Shown: positions 33,271 to 41,634 of the stretch, one piece after another
Layout of the letters: the number at the start of each line of letters is the position of its first letter
Position numbering within the stretch: position 1 is the stretch's first letter
NCBI GenBank assembly: GCA_013140605.1
Contig: JABFSL010000001.1
Span: 1-64,000, forward strand
DNA from: Anaerolineales bacterium
Lineage (GTDB): Bacteria > Chloroflexota > Anaerolineae > Anaerolineales > Villigracilaceae
Reading direction: 5' to 3'
DNA length: 64,000 nt
The notes under the pieces: generated by a model
The model's input: only the letters and a program-made list of their open reading frames with translations
Told to the model about the DNA's origin: nothing
The model's database searches: none
Made by a program: the position numbers and the translations under genes

Positions 33271-35070
33271 TTAATCATCATCCAATTTCAACACAGCCAT
33301 GAAAGCGTCCTGCGGAATTTCCACACTGCCAACCATCTTCATGCGTTTCTTGCCCTTCTTCTGTTTTTCGAGCAATTTCTTTTTACGCGAGATGTCACCG
33401 CCATAGCATTTTGCGAGTACATCTTTACGCGTGGCTTTGACGTTTGCGCGTGAAATAATGCGGCCACCCGAAGAGGCTTGAACAGCAACATCAAACAATT
33501 GGCGCGGAATTAGATCCTTGAGCTTGGTGATGAGACGCTGTCCCTTATGGAACGCATCCTTCTCATGGACAATTGCCGCCAACGCATCCACAGGTTCGCC
33601 GTTGACAAGGATTTCCAGCTTCTGCAATTTGTCGGCGCGATATTCGAGGAATTGATAATCGAGCGAGGCGTAGCCTTTGGTGCGTGACTTCAACGAATCG
33701 AAGAAGTCAATAATAATTTCAGAGAGTGGAATTTCAAAATCAAGCTGAACTCGATGAGGCGCGGGATATTCCTGCTGCTTGAAGATACCGCGTCGCTTTG
33801 TGACCAGTTCCATGATGGGGCCATAATAATCAGTCGGCGTGATGATCTCGATATTCATCCACGGTTCACGGACTTCGACGATCTTGCTGGGGTCGGGCAG
33901 TTCAGCGGGAGAGTCAACGGTAATAACTTTATCGCCGATCATCAAGACTTCATATTCCACGGATGGCGCGGTGAATAAAACATCCAGGTCATATTCCCGT
34001 TCGATACGTTCCTGAATAATTTCCATGTGGAACAAGCCGAGGAAACCCGCGCGGAATCCAAAACCCAAAGCCTGTGAAGTCTCAGGTTGGAAAGTCAATG
34101 AAGCGTCGTTGAGTTGCAATTTATCGAGCGACTCACGCAGAGTGGTGTAATCATCCGCTTCGACGGGATAGATGCCAGCAAAGACCATCGGCTTGGGGAC
34201 GTGATAACCGGGCAAGGGTTCGTCAGCGGGCGCGGATGCGAGCGTGATCGTGTCGCCCACGCGGCATTCATGTACAGTCTTGAATCCAGTGGCAATGTAA
34301 CCTACTTCACCGGAGCCAAGCATGTCCACGGGCTGCATCTTCGGCACAAAGATGCCGATTTCAACGGGACGCAGATCGAGTTTGGTCGCCAACATACGCA
34401 GCACATCGGTGGATTTGATCTTGCCTTCCATGATGCGGACGTAGGCGATGACGCCTTTATACGAATCATAATGCGCGTCAAAGATCAGCGCGCGGACAGG
34501 TTTGTTATCCACATCTTTTGGAGGCGGCACGCGTTGGACAATCGCTTCGAGGATGTTCTCGATATTGATGCCTTCCTTGGCGGAGACGCGCAGAACCGCA
34601 TCGGGATCAACCCCAAGCAGGGAGCCTACATCCTCAGCCACTTCGTCGGGACGGGCCGAGGGGAGATCAATTTTGTTGATAACAGGAACAATTGTCAGGT
34701 CGGCATCGAGCGCCTGATACAGGTTGGCCAATGTCTGGGCTTCGATCCCCTGAGTCGCATCCACTACAAGAATTGCTCCCTCACAGGCTTTCAACGCGCG
34801 GCTGACTTCGTAGCCGAAGTCCACGTGTCCGGGCGTGTCGATCAAGTTCATCTCGTAGCGTTGATTGTCCTGCGCGGTGTAAAACATGCGGACAGCCGAA
34901 GACTTGATGGTGACGCCTTTTTCGCGTTCGAGGTCCATGCTGTCGAGCGCCTGCTCGGTCATGTCGCGCTCAGAGATGGCGCCTGTCAATTGAAGCAGGC
35001 GGTCTGCAAGCGTGGATTTGCCATGGTCAACATGGGCGATGATACAGAAATTACGGATGTGGTCAGTCAT
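33271..35070 (-). CDS. lepA: Elongation factor 4 (LepA)
   Basis: The 599-residue protein has the G1 motif 'AHVDHGKSTLADRL', G3 'DTPGHVDFGYEV', G4 'NKIDLPSA' and the EF4 C-terminal domain ending in 'KKKLLEKQKKGKKRMK'. It is a ribosome-binding GTPase that back-translocates or remodels stalled ribosomes. The track begins at 35124, but the standard start is the ATG at 35070 giving 'MTDHIRNFCIIAHVDHG'. It is monocistronic by position. Confidence 0.96.
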   Translation of the reverse strand: MTDHIRNFCIIAHVDHGKSTLADRLLQLTGAISERDMTEQALDSMDLEREKGVTIKSSAVRMFYTAQDNQRYEMNLIDTPGHVDFGYEVSRALKACEGAILVVDATQGIEAQTLANLYQALDADLTIVPVINKIDLPSARPDEVAEDVGSLLGVDPDAVLRVSAKEGINIENILEAIVQRVPPPKDVDNKPVRALIFDAHYDSYKGVIAYVRIMEGKIKSTDVLRMLATKLDLRPVEIGIFVPKMQPVDMLGSGEVGYIATGFKTVHECRVGDTITLASAPADEPLPGYHVPKPMVFAGIYPVEADDYTTLRESLDKLQLNDASLTFQPETSQALGFGFRAGFLGLFHMEIIQERIEREYDLDVLFTAPSVEYEVLMIGDKVITVDSPAELPDPSKIVEVREPWMNIEIITPTDYYGPIMELVTKRRGIFKQQEYPAPHRVQLDFEIPLSEIIIDFFDSLKSRTKGYASLDYQFLEYRADKLQKLEILVNGEPVDALAAIVHEKDAFHKGQRLITKLKDLIPRQLFDVAVQASSGGRIISRANVKATRKDVLAKCYGGDISRKKKLLEKQKKGKKRMKMVGSVEIPQDAFMAVLKLDDD

Positions 35071-35229
35071 AGTTTGCGGGGCAAAGTATAACCGAGATTT
35101 AAACACGAAGGACACAAAGGGCACGAAGGTTTTTAATGAGTGTCAAAAGTGTCGGGTGTCGAAGTGTCAAGCGTCACGTTCCGCCCTAAAAAACTTTCCG
35201 TCACACCTGCACTTGCGTGCGGTGCAAGT

Positions 35230-35304
35230 GTTGCGAGGAGGGTGTTCTTCCCGACGAAGCAATCCAAAATATGTGTGGAGATTGCTTCGCTCGCTCGTAA
35301 TGAC
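35230..35304. repeat. MITE-like palindrome, copy 2
   Basis: GTTGCGAGGAGGGTGTTCTTCCCGACGAAGCAA matches the element at 44456 with one mismatch over 33 bases and is followed by the inverted GGAGATTGCTTCG word. The left flank holds 9-base units (CACGAAGGA, CACAAAGGG) and irregular GTGTC repeats. Together these fill the 284-base gap upstream of lepA and the sigma factor gene. Confidence 0.75.
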
Positions 35305-35354
35305 GAAATTAAGAAATGAAGGTTTCCACCCCGGGCCGTGTCTAATCCATTAGA

Positions 35355-35906
35355 ATGACCGTCATGGACAGCCACTGGCTTGAACAATGCCGGGAGGGAG
35401 ATTCATTCGCCATCGAAAAAATGGTGCATACCTATCAAAGGGATGTGTACCGTCTGGCGCTCTCCATTCTCGACGACCCCGACGAAGCGGAAGACGGCAC
35501 GCAGGAAACCTTCCTTGCCGCTTTACGCGCCATTTCGTCGTTCCGCGAGGATGCGGCTTTCAAGACCTGGCTGTTCAGCATCACCATCAATGTGTGTCGT
35601 TCCCGTTTGCAGCGCGGAAAAACTCGCGGGCGGTTACAGCAGATTCTGCAGAGTCTGTTTCACCTGCGCGGCGAGGTTGAACATCCCGAAACAACAGCGA
35701 TACAGGATGAGTCAGATGCGGAACTCTGGAATACAGTCCGCACCCTCGATGAAAAACACCGCATCCCAATTGTGCTGCGCTACTATCATGACCTGCCGAT
35801 AGCTGACATCGCCGCGATGTTAAATATCCCACCCGGAACGGTGCACTCCCGCCTGAACCATGCGCGCGAAAAATTACGCGCCCAATTGAAGGAAGAACCA
35901 AGATGA
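35355..35906 (+). CDS. ECF-type RNA polymerase sigma factor
   Basis: The 183-residue protein has sigma-2 ('YQRDVYRLALSILDDPDEAEDGTQETFLAALRAI' followed by 'AAFKTWLFSITINVCRSRL') and sigma-4 ('IPIVLRYYHDLPIADIAAMLNIPPGTVHSRLNHAREKLR'), with no sigma-3, typical of ECF sigma factors. It would direct RNA polymerase to a stress or envelope regulon. Its last codons overlap the anti-sigma gene by 4 bases (ATGA), so the two are translated in a coupled way. The regulon cannot be read from the window. Confidence 0.95.
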   Translation: MTVMDSHWLEQCREGDSFAIEKMVHTYQRDVYRLALSILDDPDEAEDGTQETFLAALRAISSFREDAAFKTWLFSITINVCRSRLQRGKTRGRLQQILQSLFHLRGEVEHPETTAIQDESDAELWNTVRTLDEKHRIPIVLRYYHDLPIADIAAMLNIPPGTVHSRLNHAREKLRAQLKEEPR

Positions 35907-38035
35907 CAGGGATCAACCATAAACAAGCCCACCGTTATCTGCGCGCCGCCGCGGACGGATTGCTCCGCGAGAATCAGCGCGCCCTGCTCGACGCGCACCT
36001 GCGCGACTGCGCCTCATGCCGCGCCGAAGCGGACGAGTTGAACGCACTCGAAGCGCGTTTGAAGAAAAACTTTCAGGCAAGATGGGATGCACACGACGGT
36101 CCTTCCACGAATGTGATGACAACGATTCATTCACGATCACGGAGGATCATTATGACGAACCGAATCAATACCGGACTAAAAACGCTCGCGGGGATTGCTG
36201 CATTGCTCGTATTGGGTTTGATATTCAGCTCTGTTATTCGACAATTACAAAAATCTTCAACAAATATATCTGCGCCAATTTCTCCTGCACAGCAAGCAAT
36301 TGGTGCGGACAAGTCCAATGGCGGATTGCTTGCGTTCGTTTCAGAAAAAAGTGGTGATCCTGAAATTTACACCATGTATGCCGATGGTAGTGAACTGGCT
36401 AACCTCACCAACAACCCCGCGCAGGATATGAATCCGGTCTGGTCACCGGATGGGAAGCGCATCGCGTTTGAAAGTGACAGGACTGGTTTCAGGCAGATAT
36501 TTCTGATGAATGCGGATGGTTCCGACGTTACCCAACTCACGGTCGATAAAGCCGACCACTGGATTGGCGAACCGTATAATCTTAGCCTGAACCTCTGGTC
36601 ACCTGATGGGAATAAGTTGATCTTTTCACAAATAGTTCCCGGGGAGGAAAATGGGATTCTTTATAGCATAGATGCCAATGGAGAAAATAAAAAGCCGCTT
36701 GTCAATGAAGCGGGCAAATATTCTTCTCCATCTTGGTCGCCTGATGGAAAACAGATTGCTTTTATTGTTTTTGAAAATAGTGTAACTCGTATCTATTCGA
36801 CCGATGCAGATGGAAACAACCTCACAAATGTTACAAAAATATTGCCGTCGGATGAGACGCTTTATCCTGTGAATTATTCCTGGTCTCGTGATGGACAGTC
36901 CATTTCCTTTATTGCCTCCAACTGGAATTCTTTACTTGGCGGTGGCGGTAGCGGAGAAAACTATAAATGGACGGCTTATGAGGCTAGCTTGGATGGCAAC
37001 ACACTCATTACAAATGCTAAAGCGGATTCACAAATAGGAGGCTACTGGGATGGAACATATTTCCTTTCAGGTTCCGCCATAGTGTCTTCATCCCCTGCAT
37101 TTACTTGGGTACGTTCAGACGGCACAATTACCACGGCAAACCCAATCGAAAATTGTCACAACCTTTTGGACAGTAATACAGGCGGCTACTCCTCTTATAA
37201 ACAGTCATCCAATGGGAATGTAGTGATCGGCGCTTATTGCCCAAATGGTGACAAGTGGCTGTTTTGGGCAAATTCAACAGGTACAGTCAGATCGCTTCTT
37301 AATTCCCCAATACACGTCGAAGGCACTACTAGTAATGCCATGCACTTATGGGCACCTTCAGACTTTATCTGGTCGCCCGATGATAAATATATTGCATTCA
37401 ACATCTTTTCTCTCGGCAAAACCGACATGTACATAGTGAATGTGAATGAGTCTTTGAAAGACCCATCGATTCAGCCTTTTCAAATTGCAATTGGCAATGG
37501 TTCCTTGTATTACAGTCCATCCTGGCAACCACGGTCAGATAATAACGATATCGTCGAATACACATCAACCCCTGAGCCTCTGGAATTCTCGCTTACAGTA
37601 GAGGAAGCAGAAAAATTGGCCGGGTTTGATGTGTTGGAACCATCTTATCTTCCTGAAGGATATATTTTCAATGGAGCATCTTATAATTCCGGGGCACGAT
37701 GGGTCGCCTTGGAATTCATTTCACAACTCGAAGGATCGGAATATTCGAAAGTAATATATATTTTACAGCGACGCGGGACATTTGACTTGGGACCAGCTCT
37801 GCATCCTTACGAGACACCTGTGCCAATCGGTGATGTTGAGGGAGTGTTTATTCGGGGAGCGTATGTTTACGAATCACCAGATACAACGGCGTATAAGTGG
37901 GATGCCTCTGCGGATAGTTATGCTCTCAGTTGGAAAATAGATGACATGGCATTCTCCATCAATTTTCTGGGCGGCGAGACGATCCCGCCGATACCATTGG
38001 CTGATCTGGTGGCCATTGCTGAAAGTATGAAATAG
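35903..38035 (+). CDS. Anti-sigma factor fused to an extracytoplasmic beta-propeller
   Basis: The 710-residue protein begins with a zinc-binding anti-sigma domain with HX3CX2C in 'AHLRDCASCRAEAD' (residues about 10-60), then one TM helix (about 95-115). An outer region follows with several PD40/TolB-like blades ('WSPDGKRIAFESDRTG', 'SWSPDGKQIAF', 'FIWSPDDKYIAFN') and a C-terminal DUF4367-like domain ('GFDVLEPSYLPEGY'). The N-terminal domain would hold the cotranscribed sigma factor, and the propeller would sense an external signal. This single-protein sensor-transducer arrangement is uncommon compared with small anti-sigma factors. Confidence 0.87.
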   Translation: MTGINHKQAHRYLRAAADGLLRENQRALLDAHLRDCASCRAEADELNALEARLKKNFQARWDAHDGPSTNVMTTIHSRSRRIIMTNRINTGLKTLAGIAALLVLGLIFSSVIRQLQKSSTNISAPISPAQQAIGADKSNGGLLAFVSEKSGDPEIYTMYADGSELANLTNNPAQDMNPVWSPDGKRIAFESDRTGFRQIFLMNADGSDVTQLTVDKADHWIGEPYNLSLNLWSPDGNKLIFSQIVPGEENGILYSIDANGENKKPLVNEAGKYSSPSWSPDGKQIAFIVFENSVTRIYSTDADGNNLTNVTKILPSDETLYPVNYSWSRDGQSISFIASNWNSLLGGGGSGENYKWTAYEASLDGNTLITNAKADSQIGGYWDGTYFLSGSAIVSSSPAFTWVRSDGTITTANPIENCHNLLDSNTGGYSSYKQSSNGNVVIGAYCPNGDKWLFWANSTGTVRSLLNSPIHVEGTTSNAMHLWAPSDFIWSPDDKYIAFNIFSLGKTDMYIVNVNESLKDPSIQPFQIAIGNGSLYYSPSWQPRSDNNDIVEYTSTPEPLEFSLTVEEAEKLAGFDVLEPSYLPEGYIFNGASYNSGARWVALEFISQLEGSEYSKVIYILQRRGTFDLGPALHPYETPVPIGDVEGVFIRGAYVYESPDTTAYKWDASADSYALSWKIDDMAFSINFLGGETIPPIPLADLVAIAESMK

Positions 38036-38134
38036 GCTTGCATATCCCTATCATTAAACGCGTGCAAATCAAACGTTCACCTAAAATCAGCGCATTGCGT
38101 GAACAGATTCACAAAATATGAAAAAGAAGAATTA

Positions 38135-38167
38135 AAAATGGACTGGTCTCAATAACCAGTCCATTTT
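38135..38167. terminator. Hairpin terminator between converging genes
   Basis: AAAATGGACTGGT and ACCAGTCCATTTT form a perfect 13-bp stem with a 7-base loop, with an A run on one side and a T run on the other. It lies between the anti-sigma gene and the PH-domain gene and could serve both. Confidence 0.88.
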
Positions 38168-38172
38168 ACAAA

Positions 38173-38793
38173 CTACATCTTTGCCAGTAACTCTTTTTTC
38201 TTTGCCTTGAATTCTTCATCGGTCACGATGCCCTGCTTGCGCAATTCATCCAGTTCAGCGATCTGCGCAGGGATGCTGACAGAGCGTTGCGTGTGAGTGC
38301 CTGTCCCTTCGTAGCCCAGTTTTTCCTTGGCGTTCAGCATCGCGGTCTTGAATTTGACCGGGTCGCCGATGCGCTTGAAGAGGTTGACTCCCGTCTCGCT
38401 GGCGGTCATGATCTCAACATCACCGTAATCGAACAGCCTGCCAAAGAAGGATTGGGTCATCTTGACATCGTTGACCTTTTCCAGAGACGAGTCAACCACA
38501 TCCTTATTGATGATGCCGGAGATCTGGATCACGCGTCGGTTGGTCACAATGTATTGATGATTGTTCCAGGCCAGGATGTCGCGCGTCATGATGGCAAGCG
38601 GCACCAGAGCAAGCAGAAAACCAAATGCCGCCACAGGGTTGGTAAGGGTCATTACAATGAATGAAGCGATCACGATCAATGTGACAACGATCTCCGCCAC
38701 GATGGAACTGAAGAGCACAAATCCATGCTGACGGGTGACCAAAATAACGCGCTCATTTTCGCCCAGCATATTCTGAATATAAGTCTTTGCCAT
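38173..38793 (-). CDS. Bacterial PH domain protein with SHOCT tail
   Basis: The 206-residue protein starts with a bacterial PH-like domain with two hydrophobic helices ('FSSIVAEIVVTLIVIASFIVM'), contains 'YIVTNRRVIQISGIINKDVVDSSLEKVNDV', and ends in a SHOCT motif 'IAELDELRKQGIVTDEEFKAKKKELL'. The track start is upstream; the ATG at 38793 has AGGAGA seven bases before it and is the better start. Its function is unknown; SHOCT tails mediate oligomerisation. It may be linked to the SPFH protein encoded divergently upstream. Confidence 0.88.
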   Translation of the reverse strand: MAKTYIQNMLGENERVILVTRQHGFVLFSSIVAEIVVTLIVIASFIVMTLTNPVAAFGFLLALVPLAIMTRDILAWNNHQYIVTNRRVIQISGIINKDVVDSSLEKVNDVKMTQSFFGRLFDYGDVEIMTASETGVNLFKRIGDPVKFKTAMLNAKEKLGYEGTGTHTQRSVSIPAQIAELDELRKQGIVTDEEFKAKKKELLAKM

Positions 38794-39008
38794 AATTTTT
38801 CTCCTGTCTTGAACGGGAAAATATAGTTGTTTGGTATTGTACTCTTTTTCATGGCAGTGTTTCACTTCATATTTACCTCAATACCCACACCTGAAATAGC
38901 ACCAAAGAGCGATACAGGTTACCTTTCAAAAGAGTAAAATACAGCAACCTTGCCTCGGCAAATCCGTAATTATGTATTGTGCGTAATTCTGCGCACAAAG
39001 GAGAAAAA

Positions 39009-40973
39009 ATGTCTGTACTATTAGTTGTGGGTTATGTAGTGCTTGGAATTCTGGCTCTCATCATGCTATCCGGGATACGGTTCATCCCCAATAACCGCAT
39101 TGGCATTATTGAGAAGCGCTTCAGCGGTAAAGGCTCTGTAAAATCGGGCTTTATCGCCATGAACGGCGAAGCGGGTTACCAGCCGCAAATCCTGCGCGGT
39201 GGTCTGCACTACCTGATGCCCATCCAGTATGTTGTCCATATGATGCCTTTGGTGACCATTTCCCAGGGCAAGATCGGTTATGTCTTCGCGCGTGACGGCA
39301 AGCAATTGGACCCCGCGCAGGTGTTGGCTTCCAATGCCACAGTGACCGACTTTCAGGATGTGGAAGCTTTCCTCAAGAACGGCGGACAGCGCGGTCCGCA
39401 GCGCCGTATTTTGCGTGAAGGTACTTACGCGTTCAATCTGGTGCAGTTCATTGTCATCACCGAAGAACGCATTTACACGCTGGCACTCAGCAAGGAAGAA
39501 GGCGATACGATCCGCGGTATGGCGCAAGTGATCGCAGAACGCGGCGGCTTCCGCCCTGTGGTGATTAAGGATACAGACGACACGATCGGTGTTGTCACCA
39601 TCCATGACGGCCCGTCGCTCGCGCAAGGTGAGATCATTGCCCCAGTAGTGGGTGATAACCCTGCTCAGACAGATACCTATCATAATAAATTCCAGGATGC
39701 CGATAACTTCCTGCGCGCCGGCGGGTTGCGTGGACGCCAGTTACAAGTGCTGGTCGAAGGCACATATTACGTTAACCGTCTGTTCGGCACGATCGAGATG
39801 ATCCAGAAGACGATCATCGAGGTCGGTAATGTAGGCGTGGTAGTTTCATACACAGGTGAAATGGGCGCGGACCTTTCAGGCGTAGACTATCGTCACGGCG
39901 AGCTGGCGTCCAAAGGCAACCGTGGTATTTGGAATGAGCCGCTCCTGCCCGGTAAATACGCCTTCAACACGTATGCGGGTAAGATCATTTCCGTCCCGAC
40001 GACCAACTTCATCTTAAAGTGGATCCGCGCGGATGTTGGCGCGCACAAATTCGATGAAAATCTAACCGAAGTCTCACTCATCACAAAGGACGCGTTCGAA
40101 CCGTCGCTCCCGTTGTCGGTCGTTGTCCATATTGACTATCAGAAAGCCCCGCTCGTCATCCAGCGGTTTGGTGATATCAAAAAACTGGTGGAACAAACCC
40201 TCGACCCGATGGTATCCGCCTACTTCAAGAACGTCGGCCAGACGCGCACACTCATTCAACTCCTGCAGGAACGAAGCGCCATTCAGCAGCAATCCAGCCT
40301 GGAGATGAAGGAAAAGTTCGAGCACTACAACCTTGAGCTGGAGGAAGTGTTGATCGGTACGCCTTCTTCGCCCGAGGGTGATACTCAAATCGAGACGATC
40401 CTCAACCAGTTACGCTCGCGCCAGGTGGCTGCCGAACAGATCGAGACGTACGCCCAGCAGGAAAAAGCCTCCGTTAAGGAACGCGAGCTAAAAGAAGCCC
40501 AATCACGCGCGCAAATGCAAACGAGATTGACCGAAGCCGAGTTGAACATCAACATCCAAACCGACCAGGGTAAAGCTGAGTATCAGCGCTCGCTGCAACA
40601 GGCCCAACAGATCCGCGCGCTGGCGGAAGCGGAAGCTGAAAAGATCGCCCGCATCGGTATCGCGCAGGCTCTGGCCACCGAGGAACAGGTCCGCGCCTAT
40701 GGCGGACCACAATTCCAGGTGACTCAGCAGGTGCTGAATCGTTTCTCGGAAGCCATCCAGTCGTCTGGTGTGGATGTGGTGCCGCGTGTCGTAGTTGGCG
40801 GTAACAACAGCGAAGGCGGAAGCACTACCAGTAATGTGATGGAAGGCTTGCTGACGATGTTATTGTCAGATCGCTTTAGCGCCATGGCAAATGAGGCATC
40901 TAAAACGCAGCGCTCACCTGAAGCAGATGCTTTGAGAGAGCAGATCCGCAAGGATATGGAAAAGAAGAAGTAA
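39009..40973 (+). CDS. SPFH/band-7 flotillin-like membrane protein
   Basis: The 654-residue protein has an N-terminal TM helix ('LLVVGYVVLGILALIML'), an SPFH core and a long Glu/Gln/Ala-rich coiled coil ('EAQSRAQMQTRLTEAELNINIQTDQGKAEYQRSLQQAQQ'), the flotillin layout. Such proteins form large rings or scaffolds in membrane microdomains. The track start (GTG at 38979) precedes an AAAGGAG box; the ATG at 39009 just after it is preferred. The C-terminal region carries a Ser/Gly linker and an 'SPEADALREQIRKDMEKKK' tail. It is followed by a perfect terminator. Confidence 0.9.
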   Translation: MSVLLVVGYVVLGILALIMLSGIRFIPNNRIGIIEKRFSGKGSVKSGFIAMNGEAGYQPQILRGGLHYLMPIQYVVHMMPLVTISQGKIGYVFARDGKQLDPAQVLASNATVTDFQDVEAFLKNGGQRGPQRRILREGTYAFNLVQFIVITEERIYTLALSKEEGDTIRGMAQVIAERGGFRPVVIKDTDDTIGVVTIHDGPSLAQGEIIAPVVGDNPAQTDTYHNKFQDADNFLRAGGLRGRQLQVLVEGTYYVNRLFGTIEMIQKTIIEVGNVGVVVSYTGEMGADLSGVDYRHGELASKGNRGIWNEPLLPGKYAFNTYAGKIISVPTTNFILKWIRADVGAHKFDENLTEVSLITKDAFEPSLPLSVVVHIDYQKAPLVIQRFGDIKKLVEQTLDPMVSAYFKNVGQTRTLIQLLQERSAIQQQSSLEMKEKFEHYNLELEEVLIGTPSSPEGDTQIETILNQLRSRQVAAEQIETYAQQEKASVKERELKEAQSRAQMQTRLTEAELNINIQTDQGKAEYQRSLQQAQQIRALAEAEAEKIARIGIAQALATEEQVRAYGGPQFQVTQQVLNRFSEAIQSSGVDVVPRVVVGGNNSEGGSTTSNVMEGLLTMLLSDRFSAMANEASKTQRSPEADALREQIRKDMEKKK

Positions 40974-40975
40974 TA

Positions 40976-41005
40976 AAAAAGGACTGGCCGCGGCCAGTCC
41001 TTTTT
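40976..41005. terminator. Perfect palindromic terminator
   Basis: GGACTGGCCG with its exact complement CGGCCAGTCC forms a 10-bp stem without a loop, flanked by A-rich and T-rich runs. It follows the SPFH gene stop and faces the small gene at 41024, so it may act on both. Confidence 0.9.
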
Positions 41006-41023
41006 GTATCCATTTTAATAAAA

Positions 41024-41419
41024 TCAACCAAGCAGAATGGCATTGACCAGATCATGGCTCGCAGTGGCAATGACACCATTCTTACGATCATAAACTGTAT
41101 CCTGTTCATCCCGCCTATCGTATACATCGATCATGTTATTGCATAGCCGCAAAAAAATAACGCGCACCCCAATGAATGAGGGAACCGATGAAAGCAGCTT
41201 TAAGATACGCATCGAGTCGCCGGAAGCCGCCTCATTCACAAGGATCACATCCGGGCGCGCCAACTCCACATCCTTCAGGAAAGTTACATCATCCTGATAT
41301 TCCCTGCCCCAGACCCGTAATTTGGTTTTGGAAGACAACACGTGAGTAACGCCTTCATCCAACATGGAACCATTTCCCAGGATATATACGCATTGCGGCA
41401 GGAATGGGGATTGCAACAT
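41024..41419 (-). CDS. Small receiver-like protein of unknown function
   Basis: The 131-residue protein has alternating hydrophobic strands ('CVYILGN', 'KLRVWG', 'ARPDVILVNEA', 'VRVIFLRL') reminiscent of a receiver or CheY-like fold, but the phosphoacceptor aspartate position cannot be assigned with confidence. I do not recognise a family. The 215-base gap to the acnA gene on its upstream side contains only a terminator at 41597. Confidence 0.6.
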   Translation of the reverse strand: MLQSPFLPQCVYILGNGSMLDEGVTHVLSSKTKLRVWGREYQDDVTFLKDVELARPDVILVNEAASGDSMRILKLLSSVPSFIGVRVIFLRLCNNMIDVYDRRDEQDTVYDRKNGVIATASHDLVNAILLG

Positions 41420-41596
41420 AAGTTTGCTCCAACAAAGATAGATATGGATACCTCAACATGATTAGGTTTTGATATCCATGTCATGATAACAAGTTCTCCT
41501 CCCAGGTTGCATGGGCAAAGGTATTAAATTTGGGCTGACCAAGGTCGTACAAAATCAGGACTTTAGTCGGACGATCATTAATTCCTGATTAAATAA

Positions 41597-41626
41597 AAAT
41601 GGAGCGGGTTTTTCGCCCGCTCCATT
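41597..41626. terminator. Hairpin terminator downstream of aconitase
   Basis: AAATGGAGCGGG and GCCCGCTCCATTT pair across a T-rich loop, between aconitase and the small receiver-like gene. The T run on the minus-strand side supports termination of acnA transcripts. Confidence 0.85.
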
Positions 41627-41634
41627 TCGTTTTA

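Noticed and set aside
34114-35091. A 325-residue plus-strand ORF overlapping lepA
   Set aside because: It is the antisense shadow of lepA, which has unambiguous EF4 motifs on the minus strand.
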